Below, in pieces: positions 1 to 7,540 of a stretch of 8,107 bases of DNA. The position numbers and the translations under genes were made by a program. This DNA is from Xanthobacteraceae bacterium (GTDB lineage Bacteria; Pseudomonadota; Alphaproteobacteria; Rhizobiales; Xanthobacteraceae). Every line of letters begins with the position of its first letter. Positions within the stretch are counted from its first letter, which is position 1. Where the stretch lies: positions 1 to 8,107 of the forward strand of contig JAUSIF010000267.1 in the NCBI GenBank assembly GCA_030648135.1, written 5' to 3'. Below the pieces are notes generated by a model that saw nothing but the letters and a program-made list of their open reading frames with translations, searched no databases and was not told where the DNA came from.

Positions 1-1
1 G

Positions 2-3000
2 GGAGAGCTGCAATTTGAGAGCGATCGGGCGCGTTTCTTGGGGCGCGGCAACGACGTTCATTCGCCCATTTCAGTCAGCAGTGGTCAGCCGCTCTCGAAT
101 ACGGCGGGCGCGGTGCTCGACCCGATCTTCAGCATTCGGCAGCGGATACGCATTCGGCCGGGCGCCACAGTGCGCATATCATTTTGGACACTTCTCGCCC
201 GTTCGCGCGTCGAGGTGCTCGATCTCGCCGATAAGCACAACGATATGGCTGCGTTTGAGCGCGCGGCCACCTTGGCCTGGACCCAAGCACAGGTACAGCT
301 CCACCATCTTGGGATAACGCCTGACGAAGCCCACCTTTTCCAACATCTCGCCAATCGCGTGATCTACTCGGACCCGACACTGCGGCCGTCTCCTGAAATT
401 TTGAAACGAAACGGTCTCGGCCCTTCGGCCCTTTGGCCGCAAGGAATTTCCGGCGACCTGCCGATTGTTCTCTGCCGCATCGATGAGGCTGAAGACCTCG
501 AGATCGTGCGGCAGCTGGTCCGCGCGTACCAATACTGGCGGATTAAGCAGCTCGCTATTGACCTGGTCATCCTCAACGAAAAAACCACGTCCTACATCCA
601 GGACCTGCAGACCACCTTGGAGTCGATTGTCCGAGCCAATCTCTCAAGATCACTAACTGAACGTGACGTCCCCCCGGGAGCCGTATTTCTGCTGCGCGCC
701 GACTGCGTCCCTGCCGAAGTGAGAAACCTCTTGCAGGCGGCAGCGCGCGTGGTGATCGTGAGCCGACGCGGGAGTCTCGCCGAGCAGGTCAAACGTCTAG
801 AAGAAAAACGACCTAGCGCGGAACCACCGCCGCGCCCGAAACCCGCAAGAGTAAGTCCGTCTAGGCTTCCTGCTGAACCGCAGCTTGAATTCTTCAACGG
901 CATCGGGGGCTTCGATAAGGACGGGCAGGAATACGTCACCATCCTAGACAAGGAGCGTTCGACGCCCGCGCCTTGGCTGAACGTCATCGCTAACCCGTCT
1001 TTCGGCTTCCAAGTCTCCGCCGAGGGCGCGGGCTATACTTGGTCGATTAATAGCCGAGAGAACCAGCTCACTCCGTGGTCGAATGATCCGGTCAGCGACC
1101 GCCCCGGCGAAGTGATCTACTTGCGCGATGAGGATAATGGAGAATTCTGGACTGCGACGGCTCTCCCCATTCGCGACGGCGCTTCCAGATACATCGCCAG
1201 ACATGGTCAAGGGTATAGTCGATTCGAACATGTATCGCACGGGATCGCCCTCGACCTGGTGCAATTCGTGCCACTCGACGATGCCATCAAGATTTCCCGG
1301 CTAAAAATCAAGAACATCTCGGGGCGACGACGGCGCCTTTCGGCAACGGCATATGTTGAGTGGGTGCTCGGACCCTCGCGTGATGTTTGTGCACCCTACG
1401 TCGTCACGGAGATCAGTCCCGAAACGGGTGCGCTGCTTGCTCGAAATCCATGGCGCCTGGAGTTTGGTTCCCGAGTAGCCTTTGCCGATCTGGCGGGGCG
1501 GCAAAGCGCGTGCTCGGGTGATCGGGCCGAGTTTTTAGGTCGAAACGGCACCCTCGCTCGGCCGGCTGTTCTTGCAAACCGAACTCCGCTCTCCAACCGC
1601 GTCGGAGCGGGGCTCGATCCGTGCGCCGTTCTGCAAACCGTAATAGACCTTCCGGTAGATGGAGAAGCCGAAATCCTATTGTTCTTGGGCGAAGCGGCGA
1701 CAAGAGCGGACACACTAGCCCTGATCGCGCGTTATCGCGCGGCCGACATCGAGGAAGTATTCCGAGAAGTTTCCAACTATTGGGATCATACACTCGGCGC
1801 GGTCCAGGTGAGGACGCCGGATCGCGCCATGGACATCCTGCTGAACCGCTGGCTGCTCTATCAAACAATCGCTTGTCGACTTTGGGCCCGATCGGGTTTC
1901 TACCAGGCGAGCGGCGCCTACGGTTTTCGCGATCAACTTCAGGACGGCATGGCGATCGGCATATCACAGCCGATGCTGGCGCGAGAGCATCTGCTGCGCG
2001 CGGCGGCGCGACAGTTCGCCGAAGGCGACGTTCAGCACTGGTGGCTGCCGTCATCCGGCAAGGGAGTGCGAACGCGCATTTCTGACGATCTGCTTTGGTT
2101 GCCCTACGCTGTCGCCCGCTATGTCACGGTCACAGGCGATCTTGCCGTCCTCGACGAAGAAGTCGCATTCCTCGAGGGCATGGCGCTTGCGCCTAACGAG
2201 CACGACGCGTTCTTTCAGGCCATGCCAGCAGACGAGAGCGCCAGTCTGTTCGAACACTGCGCTCGATCTATCGACCGGAGCCTTCGGCTCGGTAAACACG
2301 GTCTACCGCTGATCGGCGCCGGAGACTGGAACGACGGCATGAATCGCGTCGGCGCAAAAGGCGCCGGCGAAAGCATATGGCTTGCCTGGTTTCTTCACGC
2401 GACTCTTGCAAGCTTTGTCGGCTTTGCGGATCGCCGGGGCGAGCACGATCGTGCAGCTTCCTGGCGCCGGCACGCGGATTCCCTTCAGCAAGCCGTGGAA
2501 CGAGAAGGCTGGGATGGCGGCTGGTATCGCCGCGCGTATTTCGATGACGGAACACCGCTTGGCTCCGCGTCAAACAGCGAGTGTCGCATCGACTCCGTTG
2601 CTCAATCCTGGGGGGTGATTTCCGGAGCTGCCGATCCCGCGCGCGCTGCCGTCGCCATGGCCGCGGTTAGCGAACATCTCATCCTGCGTAATGAAGGACT
2701 GGCGTTGCTCTTCACGCCGCCGTTTGATCAATCCGAACTGGATCCTGGTTACATCAAGGGCTATCCGCCAGGAATCCGTGAGAACGGTGCGCAATATACT
2801 CATGGCGCGGTTTGGTCGGTTCAGGCGTTCGCAAAGCTCGGCGAGGGTGACAAGGCGGCTGAATTGTTCTCGCTCATCAATCCGATAAACCACGCTTCCA
2901 CGCCCGCTGCCGCTGAGCGCTATAAAATGGAACCGTATGTCGCATGTGCGGACGTGTACTCCATGCCACCGCACGTGGGACGCGGTGGCTGGACTTGGTA

Positions 3001-3292
3001 CACGGGCTCTGCCGGCTCGATGTATCGGACAGGTCTCGAATCCATCTTGGGATTTTACATAGAGGGCGCGACATTGCGGATCGATCCGTGCGTGCCGCGG
3101 ACCTGGAGAGATTTCGAAATTGTGTTTTTCCACCGCTCAACTCGCTATGAGATCTTCGTCAATAATCCTGATGGAGTTTGCCGCGGTATAAACCACGTGC
3201 AACTCGATGACGAAACGCTCCCCGAGGGATTGGCTCGCGTTCCATTGGTAGATGATGGCGCAACCCATCGTATAAAAGTGGTCCTAGGATGA
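2..3292 (+). CDS. ndvB: Cyclic beta-1,2-glucan synthase, C-terminal part (5' end outside window)
   Basis: The frame is open from the first bases, so this is a fragment: about 1096 residues ending at TGA 3290-3292, against roughly 2800 for the family. Family knowledge: NdvB/ChvB/Cgs is an inner-membrane enzyme making periplasmic cyclic beta-1,2-glucan, with an N-terminal GT84 transferase (not visible here) and C-terminal GH94-type phosphorylase modules that control chain length. Counting from base 2, residues 1-265 are the end of a first GH94-like module (DRARFLGRG at 8-16). A proline-rich linker follows at about 267-295, then a second beta-sandwich starting near FFNGIGG (297) with WSNDPV at 359-364. 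The alpha-barrel carries YGFRDQLQDGM near 640-650, GDWNDGM at 774-780 (the segment holding the GH94 catalytic acid Asp) and GYPPGIRENGAQYTHG at 920-935. I see no frameshift. A TTG at 38 is an internal Leu codon, not a start. GC is lower than in the genes after the tRNA. The family is secure; the symbol could equally be chvB or cgs. Confidence 0.93.
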   Translation, partial: GELQFESDRARFLGRGNDVHSPISVSSGQPLSNTAGAVLDPIFSIRQRIRIRPGATVRISFWTLLARSRVEVLDLADKHNDMAAFERAATLAWTQAQVQLHHLGITPDEAHLFQHLANRVIYSDPTLRPSPEILKRNGLGPSALWPQGISGDLPIVLCRIDEAEDLEIVRQLVRAYQYWRIKQLAIDLVILNEKTTSYIQDLQTTLESIVRANLSRSLTERDVPPGAVFLLRADCVPAEVRNLLQAAARVVIVSRRGSLAEQVKRLEEKRPSAEPPPRPKPARVSPSRLPAEPQLEFFNGIGGFDKDGQEYVTILDKERSTPAPWLNVIANPSFGFQVSAEGAGYTWSINSRENQLTPWSNDPVSDRPGEVIYLRDEDNGEFWTATALPIRDGASRYIARHGQGYSRFEHVSHGIALDLVQFVPLDDAIKISRLKIKNISGRRRRLSATAYVEWVLGPSRDVCAPYVVTEISPETGALLARNPWRLEFGSRVAFADLAGRQSACSGDRAEFLGRNGTLARPAVLANRTPLSNRVGAGLDPCAVLQTVIDLPVDGEAEILLFLGEAATRADTLALIARYRAADIEEVFREVSNYWDHTLGAVQVRTPDRAMDILLNRWLLYQTIACRLWARSGFYQASGAYGFRDQLQDGMAIGISQPMLAREHLLRAAARQFAEGDVQHWWLPSSGKGVRTRISDDLLWLPYAVARYVTVTGDLAVLDEEVAFLEGMALAPNEHDAFFQAMPADESASLFEHCARSIDRSLRLGKHGLPLIGAGDWNDGMNRVGAKGAGESIWLAWFLHATLASFVGFADRRGEHDRAASWRRHADSLQQAVEREGWDGGWYRRAYFDDGTPLGSASNSECRIDSVAQSWGVISGAADPARAAVAMAAVSEHLILRNEGLALLFTPPFDQSELDPGYIKGYPPGIRENGAQYTHGAVWSVQAFAKLGEGDKAAELFSLINPINHASTPAAAERYKMEPYVACADVYSMPPHVGRGGWTWYTGSAGSMYRTGLESILGFYIEGATLRIDPCVPRTWRDFEIVFFHRSTRYEIFVNNPDGVCRGINHVQLDDETLPEGLARVPLVDDGATHRIKVVLG

Positions 3293-3404
3293 TCCGCTCG
3301 TATCGGTCAGCCGCGTACGGCCATCCGGTGGCGACCCGGACACAAAATGACGCGGGGTGAGAAAGTTCTCTTCGAAATTATCTGTTTAAGTATAGACGCT
3401 TAAC

Positions 3405-3482
3405 TGGTCGGAGCGGCCGGATTTGAACCGGCGACCCCCTGTCCCCCAGACAGGTGCGCTAACCGGGCTGCGCCACGCTCCG
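3405..3482 (-). tRNA. tRNA-Pro (anticodon GGG)
   Basis: Read on the minus strand this folds into a full cloverleaf of 78 nt including an encoded CCA. The acceptor stem is CGGAGCG (3482-3476) paired with CGCTCCG (3415-3409), followed by discriminator A and CCA (3408-3405). The D stem is GCGC/GCGC, the anticodon stem CCTGT/ACAGG with loop CTGGGGG (anticodon GGG, reading CCC and CCU), and the T stem GCCGG/CCGGC with loop TTCAAAT. All stems pair without mismatch, so it appears functional. It stands alone between the glucan synthase (113 nt away, opposite strand) and the divergently oriented GT2 gene. I see no clear terminator past its 3' end; the sequence there has only a weak AT-rich inverted repeat (TTAAG/CTTAA, 3386-3403). 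Confidence 0.97.
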
Positions 3483-3494
3483 ACCGAGGCACGG

Positions 3495-3523
3495 ACTATA
3501 GTTGCTGCCAGATAGCGGCGCAA
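3495..3523 (-). promoter_or_regulatory. Probable sigma70-type promoter of tRNA-Pro
   Basis: On the minus strand TTGCGC (3523-3518) and TATAGT (3500-3495) are separated by exactly 17 nt. Transcription would begin near 3488, leaving a leader of about 6 nt before the tRNA 5' end at 3482, which is typical of tRNA genes. The hexamers resemble the housekeeping -35/-10 consensus and the position is right; there is no experimental support. Confidence 0.55.
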
Positions 3524-3650
3524 CACGACGCGCCGCCGGCACGGTTCCCTACGTGGGGTCCATCCACATTAGCCATGACTCGATAACCGGCTTTTAAGTT
3601 TCTGCGCCGATGACATGGGGAGAAACTCGTCCGCACGAGATCATCGCGCC

Positions 3651-4520
3651 ATGCCCGCCGTCAGTATCGTCGTCCCGTGCTATAACGGAGGCCGCTTTCT
3701 CGATGCGCTGCTCGCGAGCATCGCGGCGCAGAGCTTCCGGGATTTCGAGATCGTCATCGTCGACGACGGCTCGACCGAACCTCTGACCCGGCAGAAGCTC
3801 GCGGCACTTCAGCCGGACATCCGCGTCATCCATCAGAAAAATCGCGGGCTCGCCGCCGCTCGCAACGCCGGATTCAGTGCGGCTGCGGCCGACTTCGTTC
3901 TGCCGGTCGACTGCGACGATACGCTGGAGCCCGCGCATCTCGCCGAAACCTATGCCGCGCTCAAAAAAGCGCCGCGCGACGTCGGCTTCGTCCACACCCA
4001 CGAACGCATCGTCGGCGCGCGAACGGGCGTGGCCAAGCCGTACTTCAATGCGTTCGACCAGCTGTTCGTCAATCGGCTGTCCTATTGCATGCTGATCCGC
4101 AAACAGGCCTGGCGCGCCGTCGGCGGCTACGACGAAACCATGCGCGACGGCTACGAGGACTGGGAGTTCAACATCCGGCTGGCGAAGGCCGGGTTCCGTG
4201 GGATCGGGGTGGAGAAAGTGCTGTTCGTCTATTTGGTGAGCAACGAAGGCATGTTGATGAGCCGTTCTTCCCGCATGCACGGCGTGTTGTGGCGGCGAAT
4301 GCGCGAGAAGCATCCCGAGCTCTACCGGGTGCCGGCGTTGATCCGGCTCTGGCGCAAACAGCCCGGACAAATCGGGTTGTTGCTCGCGCTCGCGCTACTC
4401 GCCGCGGCCCGCGCGCTGCCGGACGCCTGGTTCGGCGCCGGCGTGCACTGGGTGCGGCAGCGGCGTCTGTCGCTGCAAGAGAAGCAGCCGGCCGGCGGCA
4501 AGCTCGTCCCGGCCGATTGA
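3651..4520 (+). CDS. Family 2 glycosyltransferase (GT-A fold)
   Basis: A 289-residue protein from ATG 3651. It probably transfers a sugar from a nucleotide-sugar donor onto a lipid-linked or surface polysaccharide at the cytoplasmic face of the inner membrane. The GT2 fold begins at once with VSIVVPCYNGG (4-14). The nucleotide-binding VDDGS is at 37-41, a DCDD metal-binding (DXD-like) motif at 87-90, and a GYEDWEFNIRLAKAGF segment near 167-182 supplies the ED pair expected of the catalytic base. A hydrophobic stretch near 241-255 could anchor the C-terminus to the membrane. An in-frame ATG at 3615 would add 12 residues. I prefer 3651 because the conserved fold starts there and the extra residues look unrelated to the family, but neither start has a strong ribosome-binding site. 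The gene converges on the polymerase gene with a 48-nt gap. Donor and acceptor cannot be read from the sequence. Confidence 0.9.
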   Translation: MPAVSIVVPCYNGGRFLDALLASIAAQSFRDFEIVIVDDGSTEPLTRQKLAALQPDIRVIHQKNRGLAAARNAGFSAAAADFVLPVDCDDTLEPAHLAETYAALKKAPRDVGFVHTHERIVGARTGVAKPYFNAFDQLFVNRLSYCMLIRKQAWRAVGGYDETMRDGYEDWEFNIRLAKAGFRGIGVEKVLFVYLVSNEGMLMSRSSRMHGVLWRRMREKHPELYRVPALIRLWRKQPGQIGLLLALALLAAARALPDAWFGAGVHWVRQRRLSLQEKQPAGGKLVPAD

Positions 4521-4568
4521 TCAACGCATCGAAGAGAGCGGTCGAATTTTGCGCGCCGATGCCGGCGG

Positions 4569-5864
4569 CTAGAGCGCGCGTAGCGCTTGCGGAGATGGCA
4601 GCGTCGATCCGGACCGCTGCAGGAACGCACGCCTGCGGGCGTTCTCGGTGGCGGCCACCAGCCCCCAGATGATCCCCAGCATCAAATAATAATATCGCCA
4701 GTGGTCGGTATTATGCAGCAGGCTGGCGACCAGTGCGAGCCCGATGAAGGATGCGTAGGTCACGATCAGGAAGTGCTGCCACGGCGTGCGGATCAAGCTC
4801 GCGCGAAAGCCGACGACGAGCGTCGTGAGCACAATGCCCAAATAGGCGATCCCGCCGATCCAACCGTGATTCAACATCGTCCCGAAATACGAGTTATGCT
4901 CCACCAAGCCGTAGGTGCGGCCGAAAACCCAAGGACCCATTCCGTTTGGGTGCTGGAGAAATTCCTCGATGCTTTTGGCCTGAATGCTAAATCGGGCTCC
5001 CGATGTTCCGGTGTCGTATTCCTGCAGCAGAACCGCGCGCTGCTCGAACATTTCGCGCACTCCGTCGATCGAGTAGAGCGCAAAGAACAAGACTACGACG
5101 CCGACGACTGCCGTGAGACTGAGCCAGATCAGATGCGTGCGCGCTCGCCGATTTGGAGCCGTGATGAACAAGAGCGCGAGCATCACGCCGGTCGATAGCG
5201 CGAAGTTGCCCCAGGAAGCGCGCGAGTAAGAAAGCAGGAGTCCGACCAGCAGGATTACGGCGGCGATCACGTGGCGGACGCGAATCGTGCCCGCGATGAA
5301 TCGCTCGATCAGCATCAATAACGGCAGAATGAGAAACGGTCCGTAGATGTTCGGATCCTTGAAGGTGGAGAGGATGCGCCCGTGCCTGAGGAACTGATCG
5401 CTACCGGGAAGGAAATCGAAATAGGCGACAATGCCCAAGAGCGTTGCGATGACCGCCGAGAGCACATAGGCCGAGCGAACGATCGAAAGACGCCTGACGC
5501 TATCCTCGGAGAAGATGCACGCGAACACGACGGCGGTCAGCGCGAGATAGACCGAGATGATCATGAAATCTCGGGATATGGAATCATCGAGGACGGGAAC
5601 GAGCGAGGCGAGACCGCCGGCCTCCAGCACCAGCAGGAGCAGAACGAGCGGCATCAGTTTGATGTCGATCGGGACTCTGGCGAAGAGGCAGGCCAGCAGC
5701 AGCGGTGCGATCAAGAATTCATAGGGCGAGGGCTGAACGACGGTATAGAAGCTCGACAGAATGACGAGATATAGCGTTACGTGAAGAACACCTCTTGCCC
5801 AGGGCGCGCTCCGCGCCGCGCCCATGGGCAGCGCGTGCGGCCGTGCCGTGTCCAACGAAGTCAA
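4569..5864 (-). CDS. O-antigen polymerase/ligase-like membrane protein (Wzy/WaaL family)
   Basis: A 431-residue, strongly hydrophobic protein with about 10-12 predicted membrane spans and a larger hydrophilic loop at about 265-335, the architecture of the O-antigen ligase/polymerase superfamily (Wzy_C). Visible landmarks are STFKDPNIYGPF (166-177), LLSYSRASWGN (210-220; this family has a functional Arg in this kind of position) and VEHNSYFGTMLNHGWIG (321-337) at the end of the periplasmic loop. Such proteins join undecaprenyl-diphosphate-linked repeat units, or transfer finished chain to an acceptor, on the periplasmic side; the two activities cannot be separated by sequence. The start is TTG at 5864, overlapping the stop of the upstream priming transferase as TTGA, which suggests translational coupling. 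ATG at 5825 (Met14) is the alternative but has no visible Shine-Dalgarno. The stop is TAG at 4571-4569. Next to the priming transferase, repeat-unit polymerase is the more likely role. Confidence 0.85.
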   Translation of the reverse strand: MTSLDTARPHALPMGAARSAPWARGVLHVTLYLVILSSFYTVVQPSPYEFLIAPLLLACLFARVPIDIKLMPLVLLLLVLEAGGLASLVPVLDDSISRDFMIISVYLALTAVVFACIFSEDSVRRLSIVRSAYVLSAVIATLLGIVAYFDFLPGSDQFLRHGRILSTFKDPNIYGPFLILPLLMLIERFIAGTIRVRHVIAAVILLVGLLLSYSRASWGNFALSTGVMLALLFITAPNRRARTHLIWLSLTAVVGVVVLFFALYSIDGVREMFEQRAVLLQEYDTGTSGARFSIQAKSIEEFLQHPNGMGPWVFGRTYGLVEHNSYFGTMLNHGWIGGIAYLGIVLTTLVVGFRASLIRTPWQHFLIVTYASFIGLALVASLLHNTDHWRYYYLMLGIIWGLVAATENARRRAFLQRSGSTLPSPQALRAL

Positions 5865-7414
5865 AACGCGTTCTCGGTCTTCAACAGCGCGAACGGCGTC
5901 ATCGCCAGGATGTAGAAGTCGAACAGCACCGACCAGTTCTCGATGTAATAGAGGTCGTGCTCGACGCGGCGCTGGATCTTCTCGGAGGTGTCGGTTTCTC
6001 CGCGCCAGCCGTTGATCTGCGCCCAGCCGGTGATACCGGGCTTGACGCGGTGGCGGGCGAAATAACCGTCGACCACCTGGTCATAGAGCCAATTGGCGGC
6101 CTTGGCGTGGATCGCGTGCGGCCGCGGGCCGACCAGGGAGAGATTGCCCTTGATCGCGACATTGACGAGCTGCGGCAGCTCGTCGAGGCTGGTCTTGCGG
6201 ATGAAGCGGCCGACCCGGGAGACGCGCGGGTCGTCCTTGGTGACGAGCCGGAGCGCGGTCGCGTCGGTCTGCTCTACGTACATCGAGCGGAACTTGAACA
6301 CCTCGATCAGCTCGTTGTTGAAGCCGTAGCGCTTCTGCTTGAAGAACACCGGACCGGGGCTGTCGAGCTTGATCGCGAGCGCGGTGAGCGCCATGACCGG
6401 AAGAGCGGCGATCAGCAACAACCCGCCCACGACGCGGTCGAACAGCCACTTGATCACCACGTCCCAGTCGGCGATCGGCCGGTCGAAGACGTCGAACACC
6501 GGAACATTGCCGATGTAGCTGTAGGTGCGCGGACGGAAGCGCAGCCGGCTCATGTGAGCGGCGAGCCGGAGATCCACCGGCAGCACCCATAGCTTGCGCA
6601 CCATCTGCAGCACCCGCTCTTCGGCGGTGATCGGCAGCGACACCAGCAGGAGATCGATGCGGGTGCGGCGGGCGAACTCCACGAGCTCGTCGACGGTGCC
6701 GAGCTTGGGCACGCCGGCGACCTGCGCCGGCGAGCGGTCGTCGGCGCGATCGTCGAACACGCCGCAAATCTGCAGATCGGAATCGATTTGCGCCTTGAGC
6801 GCGGTGACCAGCGCCTCGCCGGAGGCGCCACCGCCGACGATGACGGTGCGGCGGATGAGCCTGCCCTCGCGCGTCCAGTGGCGCACCATGGCGGAGAGCG
6901 CGAGCCTTCCGGCGAACAACATGAACAGGCCGCTGGTGTACCAGGTCGCGGCCCATACGCGCGAATACATGCCGTCGAACTTGGCGAAGAACGAGATCGC
7001 GAGCGCGACCATCATCACCACGGTCCAGGCCAGCGCAAGCCGGCCGAGCTGCTGCACACGGCTGCGCAGCGCCGCCACGTCGTAAATCTCGACCCACTGG
7101 AAGGCGAGGATCGCCGCCGCCGAGATCACTCCGGTCGCCCAGATGTAACGCCAGGCGAAGCCATCGTCGGGGTAAACATAGCCCGCATAGATCACGATGC
7201 CGAGCGCGGCGATGGCCAGGAACTCGGCGAGCCGCACCAGACCCGTTAGCACCACCTGGGAGATCACCGGCGGAATCGGCTGCGCAGCGATGCGGAGCGC
7301 GAGCGGACCGAGCTCGGGTGTCCGCGCGCGCACGGGTGCAAAGGCGACGGCGCTCGCGGCGGCGGCCTGGGCCTCCACCGCCCGCTGGATGTCGCGCGGA
7401 CCGATTTCAATCAT
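5861..7414 (-). CDS. Undecaprenyl-phosphate hexose-1-phosphate transferase (priming transferase, WcaJ/ExoY type)
   Basis: This 517-residue protein has the long polyisoprenyl-phosphate hexose-1-phosphate transferase layout. Four hydrophobic spans lie near 50-80, 88-110, 124-145 and 155-173. A Rossmann-like domain follows, with VIVGGGASGEALV at 191-203 (CoA_binding_3 type). A fifth hydrophobic segment at about 319-350 precedes the bacterial sugar transferase domain. That domain carries FKFRSM (373-378), the catalytic Asp-Glu pair in TSLDELPQL (408-416, D411/E412), SLVGPRP (426-432) and KPGITGWAQINGWRGETD (458-475). Family knowledge: it moves a sugar 1-phosphate, commonly glucose from UDP-glucose, to undecaprenyl phosphate, the first committed step of exopolysaccharide or O-antigen repeat-unit synthesis at the inner membrane. 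The exact sugar is inferred, not seen. ATG 7414 is supported by an AGGAA Shine-Dalgarno about 10 nt upstream. The stop overlaps the next gene's start by 4 nt, so the two are probably one transcript. Confidence 0.93.
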   Translation of the reverse strand: MIEIGPRDIQRAVEAQAAAASAVAFAPVRARTPELGPLALRIAAQPIPPVISQVVLTGLVRLAEFLAIAALGIVIYAGYVYPDDGFAWRYIWATGVISAAAILAFQWVEIYDVAALRSRVQQLGRLALAWTVVMMVALAISFFAKFDGMYSRVWAATWYTSGLFMLFAGRLALSAMVRHWTREGRLIRRTVIVGGGASGEALVTALKAQIDSDLQICGVFDDRADDRSPAQVAGVPKLGTVDELVEFARRTRIDLLLVSLPITAEERVLQMVRKLWVLPVDLRLAAHMSRLRFRPRTYSYIGNVPVFDVFDRPIADWDVVIKWLFDRVVGGLLLIAALPVMALTALAIKLDSPGPVFFKQKRYGFNNELIEVFKFRSMYVEQTDATALRLVTKDDPRVSRVGRFIRKTSLDELPQLVNVAIKGNLSLVGPRPHAIHAKAANWLYDQVVDGYFARHRVKPGITGWAQINGWRGETDTSEKIQRRVEHDLYYIENWSVLFDFYILAMTPFALLKTENAF

Positions 7415-7424
7415 GCGTTCACGC

Positions 7425-7429
7425 GTTCC
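7425..7429 (-). promoter_or_regulatory. Shine-Dalgarno (AGGAA) of the priming transferase gene
   Basis: Minus-strand AGGAA lies 10 nt before ATG 7414 and supports that start. It sits inside a possible 7-codon reading frame (7434-7411) whose TGA overlaps the ATG as ATGA. Confidence 0.55.
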
Positions 7430-7512
7430 TGCATCAGGCCGGCATTGGCAGTGGTGGCCGGATCGCGATCGAGGAAAACGCGTAGAATTTAGTGGGTATT
7501 TCTGTCGGAAGG

Positions 7513-7536
7513 TTTAATTCCTTGGTTAACCATTAA
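7513..7536. promoter_or_regulatory. AT-rich island with three TTAA boxes and a TGGTTAACCA palindrome; possible regulator site
   Basis: Within the 126-nt gap between the GT-B gene and the priming transferase gene, TTAA occurs at 7514-7517, 7526-7529 and 7533-7536, with a perfect 10-bp palindrome TGGTTAACCA at 7523-7532. The plus strand reads TTAACCAT at 7526-7533, which matches the half-site motif described for the alphaproteobacterial cell-cycle regulator CtrA; two boxes are 8 nt apart (the full CtrA motif has 7). The island lies about 100-120 nt upstream of ATG 7414, so it could belong to that gene's promoter region. No convincing -35/-10 pair could be placed. A minus-strand TAAATT at 7491-7486 is the best -10-like candidate, without a matching -35. 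Confidence 0.25.
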
Positions 7537-7540
7537 TCGG

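Noticed and set aside
1413..2054. 213-codon minus-strand frame opposite the glucan synthase
   Set aside because: Antisense to conserved GH94 sequence; the translation is Arg/Pro-rich and unrelated to any family I recognise.
3324..3340. TCCGG/CCGGA hairpin 31 nt after the glucan synthase stop, considered as a terminator
   Set aside because: The stem is only 5 bp, and no T-run follows on either strand.
3386..3403. TTAAG-N8-CTTAA inverted repeat next to the tRNA 3' end, considered as a terminator or attachment site
   Set aside because: The 5-bp AT-rich stem is too weak for termination without a T-run, and no second copy of the tRNA end was found in the window.
3594..4370. 258-codon open frame on the minus strand opposite the GT2 gene
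   Set aside because: It is antisense to a gene with complete GT2 motifs. Its translation is low-complexity and family-less, as expected from GC-rich shadow frames.
4551..4580. GCGCGC inverted repeat between and into the convergent gene ends, considered as a bidirectional terminator
   Set aside because: The loop is about 18 nt and no T-tract follows the stem on either strand; GC-only self-complementary hexamers are common by chance here.
4587..5198. 203-codon plus-strand frame opposite the polymerase-like gene
   Set aside because: Antisense of membrane-protein codons; the hydrophilic translation has no motif.
5795..6592. 265-codon plus-strand frame opposite the priming transferase gene
   Set aside because: Antisense shadow rich in Asp/Glu/Arg with no recognisable domain.
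6081..7097. 338-codon minus-strand frame inside the priming transferase gene
   Set aside because: Same strand, shifted frame, extremely Arg/Ala-rich translation; the overlapping frame has all the transferase motifs.
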